5,180 bases of DNA, from contig PMNQ01000026.1 of NCBI GenBank assembly GCA_003162555.1, positions 14,724 through 19,903 on the forward strand. The letters are read 5' to 3'. Origin of the DNA: Gammaproteobacteria bacterium (GTDB taxonomy: Bacteria; Pseudomonadota; Gammaproteobacteria; Steroidobacterales; Steroidobacteraceae). Under the pieces are notes generated by a model. The model was not told the DNA's origin. It made no database searches and was given only the letters and a program-made list of their open reading frames with translations. The position numbers and the translations under genes were made by a program. Within the stretch, counting starts at the first letter, position 1. Each line of letters opens with the position of its first letter. Positions 1 through 5,151 of the stretch are shown one piece after another.

Positions 1-57
1 GCGCTTACGTGGAATAACCACGCCGCGCGCCTCGCGCCTTGTCTGAAAGCCTTTTGA
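1..57. repeat. Truncated palindromic structure at the left edge, possibly an intergenic repeat
   Basis: A perfect 5-bp stem, CGTGG (8-12) and CCACG (18-22), encloses the loop AATAA. It is flanked by further GC-rich imperfect pairing, GCGC at 1-4 with GCGC at 25-28, that runs off the left edge of the window. This looks like the inner half of a larger imperfect palindrome of the kind dispersed between proteobacterial genes, but the outer left arm is missing, so that reading is an inference. The alternative is the 3' end of an upstream + strand gene: one frame reads 18 codons (ALTWNNHAARLAPCLKAF) and then TGA at 55-57. I do not recognise that peptide. Its third-position GC, 12 of 18 codons, is only mildly coding-like. 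Confidence 0.35.
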
Positions 58-110
58 GCAGCAACGCATCGACGTATCAAGTGCGAACAGGCCCTTGGGG
101 CAGCCGCTGT

Positions 111-139
111 TTGACCGCGTTCGATGCGCTCGGTACCTT
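111..139 (+). promoter_or_regulatory. Candidate adk promoter giving a leaderless transcript
   Basis: TTGACC (111-116) matches the sigma-70 -35 consensus at five of six positions. It lies 17 bases before TACCTT (134-139), which keeps the three most conserved -10 positions (T1, A2, T6). Standard spacing puts the transcription start at 146, which is the A of the adk ATG. A second, weaker candidate is TTGAGC (54-59) with TATCAA (75-80), but its 15-base spacing is short. Neither has been tested. Confidence 0.35.
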
Positions 140-145
140 TCGCAC

Positions 146-1045
146 ATGCGTATCGTCCTGTTAGGCGCGCCCGGCTCGGGCAAGGGTACCCAGGCGCAGC
201 GGTTGGTCGCGCGCTTTGGGGTTCCGCAGATCTCCACCGGCGACCTGCTGCGTTCGGCGGTGGCGCGCGGCACCGAGCTCGGCCTCAAGGCGAAAGCCGC
301 CATGGACGCCGGCGCGCTGGTGTCGGACGACATCGTCATCGGCATCATCCGCGAACGCCTCGGGCAGATGGACGTTGCCGCTGGCTACATCCTCGATGGC
401 TTTCCACGAAATCTCGCGCAGGCCCGCTCGCTCGCATCGATGCTGGCGGTGATCGGCCAGCCGCTCGACGCCGTGGTGCTGTTCAATGTCGACTATGCCG
501 AGATTGCCCGGCGTATTTCCGGCCGCCGCACCTGCCCGAACTGCGGCGCCATCTTCAACGTGCACGACGCCGCCACGCCCGGCATCACGCATTGCACGAA
601 CTGTGCGGCTGCGCCGTCGCTGACGCAGCGCCCAGACGACAACGAACACACCGTGGCGCGCCGCCTGGCCGTGTACGACGAACAGACGCGCCCGCTGATC
701 GAGCACTACCGCGCTCAGGGACTGCTGCGCAGCGTCGACGCGCAGGGCGCCGTGGATAAAGTGACCGCGCGGCTGGTCGCCGTGTTGGCTCCTCCAGCGC
801 CCGCGGCGAAGCGCCGGTCCAAACCCAAACCCAAACCCAAATCCAAGAAAAAATCGAAGGCCAAACGCGTTCGGAAGCCGGTACGCAAGGCGGCGCGCAA
901 AGCAGTGCGAAAGTCGGCGCGCAAAGTGGCGCGCAAAGTGGCGCGCAAAGCGGTGCGCAAGGCACTGCGCAAGAAGCCGCGTAAAAAGCTTCGGCGCAGC
1001 CCGCGCAAGCGCGCGCGACGCCAGGCGCCAGGCCCCAGGCTCTAA
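146..1045 (+). CDS. adk: Adenylate kinase with zinc-type lid and basic C-terminal tail
   Basis: Cytoplasmic enzyme that interconverts ATP + AMP and two ADP, balancing the adenylate pool. The 299-residue protein starts at the ATG that gives the family's usual N-terminus. The P-loop GAPGSGKGT spans residues 7-15, the AMP-site motif STGDLLR 30-36, and DGFPR 84-88. The lid spans about 125-165 and carries C130, C133, C150 and C153, followed by QRPDDN (161-166). These cysteine positions match the metal-binding positions of Gram-positive adenylate kinases, so structural zinc is likely. The core ends near residue 214, the family's normal length. Residues 215-299 are extra: a Pro/Ala linker, a Lys-Pro run, then 13 tetrapeptides of the form x-Arg-Lys-x. 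From residue 222 on, 43 residues are Lys or Arg and none is acidic. A tail of this kind suggests binding to nucleic acid, polyphosphate or membrane, but its function is unknown. An upstream in-frame TTG (95) would add 17 unfamiliar residues and is unlikely. No Shine-Dalgarno sequence is visible. Confidence 0.96.
   Translation: MRIVLLGAPGSGKGTQAQRLVARFGVPQISTGDLLRSAVARGTELGLKAKAAMDAGALVSDDIVIGIIRERLGQMDVAAGYILDGFPRNLAQARSLASMLAVIGQPLDAVVLFNVDYAEIARRISGRRTCPNCGAIFNVHDAATPGITHCTNCAAAPSLTQRPDDNEHTVARRLAVYDEQTRPLIEHYRAQGLLRSVDAQGAVDKVTARLVAVLAPPAPAAKRRSKPKPKPKSKKKSKAKRVRKPVRKAARKAVRKSARKVARKVARKAVRKALRKKPRKKLRRSPRKRARRQAPGPRL
821..844 (+). repeat. AAACCC hexamer tandem repeat encoding Lys-Pro
   Basis: Three perfect AAACCC copies (821-838) are followed by a one-mismatch copy, AAATCC (839-844). 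They encode Lys-Pro x3 and Lys-Ser at residues 226-233 of adenylate kinase. The run forms the flexible start of the basic tail and resembles the Lys-Pro runs of bacterial histone-H1-like tails. Confidence 0.85.
869..1024 (+). repeat. Twelve-base tandem repeats encoding x-Arg-Lys-x tetrapeptides
   Basis: Thirteen 12-base units encode adenylate kinase residues 242-293. Arginine occupies every fourth position from 243 to 291 without exception, and lysine follows it in 11 of 13 units (arginine in the other two). Two adjacent units, 917-928 and 929-940, are identical at the DNA level (GCGCGCAAAGTG), and 941-952 is nearly so. The outer units have diverged more in sequence but keep the amino-acid pattern. 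This suggests growth by slippage with selection for charge. Confidence 0.9.
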
Positions 1046-2136
1046 AGCGCCTTCAGCAGCTCGAGTCCCACGATCTCGCGGCGCCAGCCGTGCATCAGCG
1101 CTCCGTCGCGTTCGCCACGCACCAGCGTCTCAAGTTCGCGCCGCGTCGCGAGTATCTCCGGCGCCAACTCCAGCGAGCCGGCAATGCGGCGCGCGATATC
1201 TGCCAGCCGCGCGACCTGCTCGAGCTGCTGCGGATCCGGGCGCCGGCGTTGCGGGAGCGGCGCGGCCGGATTCGGGACTGCGGCGGCGCTCACCAGCTCG
1301 AGCAGCTGCGCGCCGCTGTTGGCGCGGATGCCATCCGGTAGTTCGCGGATGCGTTCGAGCGCGGCGTGGTCGCGCGGCACCTGCAACACAATGTCGCGCA
1401 ATGCTGCATCCGGCAGGATCCAGCCGCGCGGCCGGTCGGAGCTCATAGCGCGGCGCTCACGCCAGGCGGCCAGCAGTTGCGCGAGCCGTTGCCGGTCGGC
1501 ATCGAGATCGGCAAAGGTCTTGATGCGCAGCCAGGCCTGCTCCGGATCGACGACAAAAGACTCGCTGCCTATCTCCGCCATTTCCTCGTCGAACCAGCCG
1601 CGCCGGCCGAGCTGTTCGAGCCGACCGGCAAGTTTCTCGCGCAGCGGCGGCAGGTTCCGCACATCATCGAGCGCATATTCGATCTGCGCCGTGGACAGCG
1701 GCCGGCGCGACCAGTCGGTGCGCGTCTGGCTCTTGTGCAGCTCGATGCCGAGGATTTCGCGCACCAGGTCCGCGTAACCGACCTGGGCGGGGAAACCCAG
1801 CAGCGCGGCGGCAACCTGGGTATCGAAGACGTTTCGCACCGTGCCGACCACCGGCGCGAGCACCTCCATGTCCTGCCGCGCGGCATGCAGGATCTTGCAT
1901 GGCTGCGCCGCGGCCATCAGCGGGCGCAGCACATCGAGGGACGAGAGCGCCAGCGGATCGACGCACACAGCGAGTCCGTCGGCGCCCAGCTGCAGCAGGC
2001 ACAGCTGCGCGTAGTAGGTGCGTTCGCGCATGAACTCGGTGTCGAGTCCTACTGCGTCATGGGCGGAGAAGGCTGCTGCTGCTGCCGCCAATGCGGCGTC
2101 GTCGACAATCGGTGCTGCTGGGATGACGGTCTCCAA
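1042..2136 (-). CDS. rnd: Ribonuclease D
   Basis: 3'-to-5' exoribonuclease of the DEDD family that trims tRNA and other small stable RNA precursors and releases 5'-nucleotides. Numbering from the TTG at 2136 gives 364 residues, against 375 in E. coli. The DEDDy exonuclease domain comes first: LDTEF supplies D32 and E34, ILHAARQDMEVL supplies D89, and EYALDDV supplies Y154 and D158. The E. coli residues are D28, E30, D85, Y151 and D155. KSQTRTDWSRRPLS is a family signature. An HRDC RNA-binding domain follows at about 197-280, then a helical C-terminal part with a Pro/Arg-rich joint. The start is uncertain. TTG 2136 aligns best with the E. coli N-terminus; TTG 2178 would add 14 unfamiliar residues behind a stop codon; the first ATG, at 2031, would lose the catalytic D and E. 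An alanine run near the N-terminus comes from GCT-type triplets (2072-2086). The gene converges on adk, and its TAG overlaps the adk TAA. Confidence 0.95.
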   Translation of the reverse strand: METVIPAAPIVDDAALAAAAAAFSAHDAVGLDTEFMRERTYYAQLCLLQLGADGLAVCVDPLALSSLDVLRPLMAAAQPCKILHAARQDMEVLAPVVGTVRNVFDTQVAAALLGFPAQVGYADLVREILGIELHKSQTRTDWSRRPLSTAQIEYALDDVRNLPPLREKLAGRLEQLGRRGWFDEEMAEIGSESFVVDPEQAWLRIKTFADLDADRQRLAQLLAAWRERRAMSSDRPRGWILPDAALRDIVLQVPRDHAALERIRELPDGIRANSGAQLLELVSAAAVPNPAAPLPQRRRPDPQQLEQVARLADIARRIAGSLELAPEILATRRELETLVRGERDGALMHGWRREIVGLELLKAL

Positions 2137-2169
2137 AAAGGACCCGCTGAGCGGTCGCGCACGGGCGCA

Positions 2170-2196
2170 CGTGTACAATCGGCGCGATTATGCACG
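2170..2196. promoter_or_regulatory. Mirror-image rnd/mpl promoter pair within an imperfect dyad
   Basis: The + strand -10 candidate for mpl is TACAAT (2174-2179). The - strand candidate for rnd is CATAAT (2192-2187). Both sit at symmetric positions in an imperfect inverted repeat centred on 2183: 11-base arms 2170-2180 and 2186-2196, nine pairs matching, plus one further matching pair just outside (2169 with 2197). Predicted starts are 2186 for mpl and 2180 for rnd, only six bases apart and pointing away from each other. No good -35 box is seen for either. The two polymerase footprints would overlap, so the promoters may exclude each other; the dyad could also bind a regulator. Confidence 0.45.
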
Positions 2197-3584
2197 TACA
2201 CATACTCGGCATCTGCGGAACTTTCATGGGCGGCATTGCCGCGATTGCCCGCGGCGCCGGCCACCGGGTCAGCGGTTCGGACCGCAACGTGTATCCACCG
2301 ATGAGCACGCAGCTCGCGGCGCTCGGCATCGAACTCACGCAGGGTTACGGGGCGGAGCAGCTCGAGCCGCGGCCCGATGTAGTGGTGGTGGGCAATGTCT
2401 GCTCACGCGGCATGCCGGTCATTGAGGCACTGCTCGAGAGCGGCATTCGGTACCAGTCCGGACCGGAATGGCTGGCGCGCGAAGTGCTCGCCGACCGCTG
2501 GGTGCTGGCGGTTGCCGGCACGCACGGCAAAACCACGACTGCGGCGATGCTGGCCTGGATACTCGAGCACGCCGGGCTGTCGCCGGGCTTCCTCATCGGC
2601 GGCATTCCCGGCAATTTCAATCTGAGCGCGCGCGTGGGCAATGCGCCATTCTTTGTCATCGAGGCCGACGAATACGACACGGCTTTCTTCGACAAGCGCG
2701 CCAAGTTCGTGCACTACCGGCCGCGTACGCTGGTGCTGAACAACCTGGAATTCGACCACGCCGACATCTATCCGGACCTGGCCTCCATCGAGCGGCAGTT
2801 CCATCACCTCGTGCGCACCGTACCCGGCAGCGGACGAATACTCGTCAACGGGGCCGACGCCAACCTGGCGCGCGTGCTCGGCATGGGCTGCTGGAGTGGC
2901 GTTGAGCATTTCGCACGTGATACGCCGCACCAGACTGGAGACTATCCGTGCTGGTCCGCAAGGCTCGTGGCCGGAAGCGATGGCTCGGCGTTCGGCGTGC
3001 TCTTGAACGGCCAGCCCTGTGGCGAAGTGCGTTGGCCGCTGATCGGAATGCACAACGTCGACAACGCGCTGGCGGCGATCGGCGCGGCGCGCCACGCCGG
3101 TGTGCCGCCGGAACATGCCTGCAAGGCACTCGAGCGCTTTGCCGGCGTGCGCCGCCGCATGGAGTTGCGTGGCCAGGCTGCCGGCGTGAATGTCTATGAC
3201 GATTTCGCACATCACCCGACCGCGATCGCCACCACGCTCGAGGGACTGCGCCGCCGCGTCGGGCGCGAGCGCATTGTCGCGGTGCTCGAGCCGCGCTCGA
3301 ACACCATGCGCGCCGGCGTGCACACCGACACGCTGGCCGAATCGCTGGGCAGCGCCGACAGCGTGTGGCTGTATGCGCCCGCCGACCTTGGCTGGGACGC
3401 GGCCGCGGCGCTGGCGCCGCTGGGACCGCGCGCCCACCTGGCGCGCGATTTTGACTCGCTGCTGGCGGGATTGACGCGCGACCTGCATGCCGGCGATCAC
3501 GCGCTGCTCATGAGCAATGGCGGCTTCGGCGGCCTGCACGAGCGGCTGCTCGCGGCTCTCGGCGGCAGCACGGTGGCCCGCTGA
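2190..3584 (+). CDS. mpl: UDP-MurNAc:L-Ala-gamma-D-Glu-meso-DAP ligase (murein tripeptide ligase)
   Basis: Cytoplasmic ATP-dependent ligase that joins the recycled tripeptide L-Ala-gamma-D-Glu-meso-diaminopimelate to UDP-N-acetylmuramate, returning cell-wall peptide to peptidoglycan synthesis. The protein is 464 residues, close to E. coli Mpl. The N-terminal Rossmann domain opens with HILGICGTFMGG (4-15) and contains GSDRNVYPPMS (29-39). The central ATP-binding domain has AGTHGKTTT (109-117), EADEYDTAFFDKR (158-170) and NNLEFDHADIY (184-194). The C-terminal domain has YDDFAHHP (336-343), EPRSNTM (367-373) and MSNGGFGG (441-448). The TFMGG and NVYPPMS stretches separate Mpl from MurC. The ATG gives the standard family start. 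No Shine-Dalgarno sequence precedes it, and the predicted mRNA leader is about four bases. The divergent neighbour is rnd. A LON-domain gene follows 28 bases after the stop and is probably co-transcribed. The stop codon lies in a 12-bp tandem duplication. Confidence 0.97.
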   Translation: MHVHILGICGTFMGGIAAIARGAGHRVSGSDRNVYPPMSTQLAALGIELTQGYGAEQLEPRPDVVVVGNVCSRGMPVIEALLESGIRYQSGPEWLAREVLADRWVLAVAGTHGKTTTAAMLAWILEHAGLSPGFLIGGIPGNFNLSARVGNAPFFVIEADEYDTAFFDKRAKFVHYRPRTLVLNNLEFDHADIYPDLASIERQFHHLVRTVPGSGRILVNGADANLARVLGMGCWSGVEHFARDTPHQTGDYPCWSARLVAGSDGSAFGVLLNGQPCGEVRWPLIGMHNVDNALAAIGAARHAGVPPEHACKALERFAGVRRRMELRGQAAGVNVYDDFAHHPTAIATTLEGLRRRVGRERIVAVLEPRSNTMRAGVHTDTLAESLGSADSVWLYAPADLGWDAAAALAPLGPRAHLARDFDSLLAGLTRDLHAGDHALLMSNGGFGGLHERLLAALGGSTVAR

Positions 3585-3596
3585 GTGGCCCGCTGA
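3573..3596 (+). repeat. Perfect 12-bp tandem duplication over the mpl stop codon
   Basis: GTGGCCCGCTGA occurs twice back to back, at 3573-3584 and 3585-3596. The first copy encodes the last three residues of Mpl (Val-Ala-Arg) and its TGA. The second repeats the same codons in frame, so reading past the first stop would add only three or four residues before another TGA. The exact identity suggests a recent slippage duplication. Confidence 0.85.
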
Positions 3597-3612
3597 TATT
3601 CCCCGTGCCACG

Positions 3613-4212
3613 GTGACCGAGCTGCCGCTGTTTCCGCTGCGCACGGTGCTGTTCCCGGGCGGCCTGTTGCCGCTGCGTATTTTCGAAACCCGTTACGTCG
3701 ACATGGTTGGCCGCTGCATGCGCGAGGCGGGCGAGTTCGGTGTGCTGCTGATCAGCGGTGAGGGCGAATCCGAGACCGGACCCGCCGGTGAACTGGCCGG
3801 GATCGGCACCAGCGCGCGCATCGTCGATTTTCACGCGCTCCCGGATGGCCTGCTTGGTCTCATGTGCCGCGGCGCGCGCCGCTTCAGGCTGCACTCGCGT
3901 CGCGTGCAGGCCGATGGCCTGAATGTCGGGGAGGTGGAGTGGCTGGCCGAGCCGGCGCCGAGCGCGCTGGCGCCGGAACACCTGCCGCTGACACGGCTGT
4001 TGCGGCGCGTATTGCAGGAACTCGGCGACACCGCGCGGCACCTCGATGCCGACTTCGACGATGCCGGCTGGGTTTCCAACCGCCTGGCTGAATTCCTGCC
4101 GCTCGAGCGCGGCGCGCAGCAGCAACTGCTGGAACTGGAGGATCCGCAGCAGCGGATGCGCGCACTGGCGCCGTTGATCGAAGTGCCGCCGGAAGCGGAC
4201 GGCCGGATTTAG
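3613..4212 (+). CDS. LON peptidase substrate-binding domain protein
   Basis: A 199-residue protein made only of the LON N-terminal domain (the substrate-recognition domain of Lon protease), with no AAA+ or protease part. Such stand-alone proteins are common in proteobacteria and their role is not established. Visible signatures are ELPLFPLRTVLFPGG and LPLRIFETRY (residues 3-28), GIGTSARI (63-70) and LGLMCRGARRFRL (81-93), followed by a helical C-terminal half ending in the family-like segment RLAEFLPL...QQQLLELEDPQQRM. The GTG at 3613 is chosen because the family start lies directly before ELPLFPL; an open frame extends upstream into mpl but that peptide is unfamiliar. There is no strong Shine-Dalgarno sequence. 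It lies 28 bases after mpl on the same strand, probably in one operon, and converges on cpdA with a 16-base gap that contains no terminator-like hairpin plus T-run. It is cytoplasmic, with no signal peptide or membrane segment. Confidence 0.9.
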   Translation: MTELPLFPLRTVLFPGGLLPLRIFETRYVDMVGRCMREAGEFGVLLISGEGESETGPAGELAGIGTSARIVDFHALPDGLLGLMCRGARRFRLHSRRVQADGLNVGEVEWLAEPAPSALAPEHLPLTRLLRRVLQELGDTARHLDADFDDAGWVSNRLAEFLPLERGAQQQLLELEDPQQRMRALAPLIEVPPEADGRI

Positions 4213-4228
4213 GCCCTGCGAATTCCCG

Positions 4229-5023
4229 TCAGCCGCCGGCGGCGCGCTGCGCTGAATCCGTTCCGGCCTGCAATTCGACGCGCAGCACTTCGGTGTCGAT
4301 CGTGCCATCGCTGCGCAGTGTCAGGCGCCGGTAGCCCGGCGGGCTCGGATCGACCGCGAACTGGTCGGAATGCGGCAGGAACTGCGCGCAGGTCGACGGC
4401 ACCGCCAGCAAGCGCACGCCCTTGCGGCGCGAATCGTAAGGCTGGTGCACGTGGCCCCAGAGGATGGCGCGCAATTGCGGGTAGCGATCGGTGATCGCGA
4501 AGAATTCGTCGGCGTTCTGCAAGCCAACCGAGTCGAGCCAGCGGCTGGCCATGCGCACCGGATGGTGATGCAGGCTGATCAGAACGTGGCGCTCGCCGGC
4601 GCTGGCCAGCGCCGTATCGAGCCGTGCCAGCTCCGCGGCGCTGATGCGCCCGTGCGCCTGACCCGCCACGCAACTATCGAGCATGATGACGCGCCAGCCG
4701 CGCAGGTCGTGGTGGCCGCCGACCGCAAACGGCGCCGCCGCCAGCTCGCGCCGCATTGCCCCGATATCGTCGTGGTTGCCCGGCAGGCACCAGACCGGCT
4801 TGCCCAGATTTCCGAGCAGCTCACGTACCGTGGCGTATCCGGCCGCGTCGTCGTTCACCAGATCGCCGGTCAACAGCAGTGCCTCCGCGTCCCAGTGATG
4901 GGCGCGCGCATGGCGCAGCACCGCCTGGAGCGATGAGCGCGTGACCACCCCGCGCAGGGCACGGTCGGCCCGCCCGAACAGGTGCGGGTCTGACAGCTGC
5001 AACAGGCGAATCTCGCTATGCAT
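4229..5023 (-). CDS. cpdA: 3',5'-cyclic-AMP phosphodiesterase (class III, Icc/CpdA)
   Basis: Cytoplasmic metallophosphoesterase expected to hydrolyse cAMP to 5'-AMP and so damp CRP-type signalling. The 264-residue protein is close to the length of E. coli CpdA and collinear with it. The dinuclear metal-site motifs appear in order: SDPHLF (D12, H14), TGDLVND (D54), LPGNHDD (N83, H84), LHHHP (H152-H154) and GHVHQ (H191, H193). Family-specific stretches are SRWLDSVGLQNADEF (160-174) and PSTCAQFLPHSDQF (209-222), which resemble the E. coli SWLD...LRNAGE and PSTCVQFKPH segments and favour CpdA over other phosphoesterases. The ATG at 5023 is well placed: an ATG nine bases upstream runs straight into TGA. 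No clear Shine-Dalgarno sequence is seen. The - strand hexamer TACTAT (5036-5031) would start transcription one base before the ATG; an upstream alternative is TATATG (5090-5085). The gene converges on the LON-domain gene. Confidence 0.94.
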   Translation of the reverse strand: MHSEIRLLQLSDPHLFGRADRALRGVVTRSSLQAVLRHARAHHWDAEALLLTGDLVNDDAAGYATVRELLGNLGKPVWCLPGNHDDIGAMRRELAAAPFAVGGHHDLRGWRVIMLDSCVAGQAHGRISAAELARLDTALASAGERHVLISLHHHPVRMASRWLDSVGLQNADEFFAITDRYPQLRAILWGHVHQPYDSRRKGVRLLAVPSTCAQFLPHSDQFAVDPSPPGYRRLTLRSDGTIDTEVLRVELQAGTDSAQRAAGG

Positions 5024-5030
5024 GGCTCAC

Positions 5031-5036
5031 ATAGTA
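5031..5036 (-). promoter_or_regulatory. Candidate -10 hexamer just before cpdA
   Basis: On the - strand, TACTAT matches TATAAT at four of six positions, including the most conserved T1, A2 and T6. Normal spacing puts the transcript start at 5024, one base before the ATG. No convincing -35 lies at 16-18 bases; TTCACC (5063-5058) has four matches but is 21 bases away. A competing candidate is TATATG (5090-5085), which would start the mRNA at about 5079, directly before the dyad at 5059-5078. Confidence 0.25.
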
Positions 5037-5058
5037 GCGGCCGCACCGCGCGTTGCGG

Positions 5059-5078
5059 GTGAACTGCTTCAAGTTCAC
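5059..5078. promoter_or_regulatory. Dyad upstream of cpdA (operator or 5' leader hairpin)
   Basis: Perfect 7-bp arms GTGAACT (5059-5065) and AGTTCAC (5072-5078) are separated by six bases. The dyad is 36 bases before the cpdA ATG. It could be an operator for a dimeric regulator. If transcription begins near 5079, it would instead form a stem-loop at the very 5' end of the cpdA mRNA. It is not a CRP site: the GTGA and TCAC half-sites are 12 bases apart, not six. The arms do not match a regulator I know. Confidence 0.4.
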
Positions 5079-5126
5079 GGTGCCCATATAAGGCTGGACT
5101 GCAGACGCGATCCACAGTTCCTGCGA

Positions 5127-5151
5127 CCCGTTTCCGCAGATGTTAAACGGG
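5127..5151. repeat. Inverted repeat with 7-bp arms
   Basis: CCCGTTT (5127-5133) and AAACGGG (5145-5151) are perfectly complementary around an 11-base loop. The last G is also the first base of the larger inverted repeat that follows, so the two hairpins abut. No gene is visible between 5024 and the window end, which leaves room for a regulatory or repeat function. Confidence 0.55.

Noticed and set aside
1..57. 3' end of an upstream + strand gene (18 codons ending at TGA 55-57)
   Set aside because: The peptide is not recognisable and the segment is dominated by a palindrome. Kept only as an alternative, not as a gene call.
585..1008. Repetitive Cys-Ala-Pro-Leu and Leu-Arg-rich peptides on the - strand opposite the adk tail
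   Set aside because: They are antisense readings of the 12-bp repeats, and adk runs continuously through them.
1023..1052. AGGCGC...GCGCCT inverted repeat over the adk/rnd junction as a bidirectional terminator
   Set aside because: The stem is six pairs with an 18-base loop and no T-run, which is too weak.
1366..2304. 312-codon open frame on the + strand opposite rnd
   Set aside because: Same register effect: it mirrors rnd codons, crosses into the mpl start and resembles no family.
2403..3644. 413-codon open frame on the - strand opposite mpl
   Set aside because: Its codons are in exact register with mpl codons, so stops would need TTA, CTA or TCA in mpl, which are rare in GC-rich genes. 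The peptide shows no recognisable domain, while mpl is unmistakable.
4232..4243. GCCGCCGGCGGC palindrome at the end of cpdA as a terminator for the convergent pair
   Set aside because: It has no natural loop and no T-run on either side, and it lies inside coding sequence. GC-rich DNA often gives such palindromes.
3508..4308. 266-codon open frame on the - strand opposite the LON-domain gene
   Set aside because: It is in register with the LON codons and overlaps the ends of mpl and cpdA. No domain is seen.
4370..4936. 188-codon open frame on the + strand inside cpdA
   Set aside because: Register shadow of cpdA, which has all the metallophosphoesterase motifs.
5027..5031. CRP-like half-site (TGTGA on the - strand) next to the cpdA start
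   Set aside because: The partner half-site at six-base spacing is missing, and the position overlaps the start region. A five-base match is not informative.
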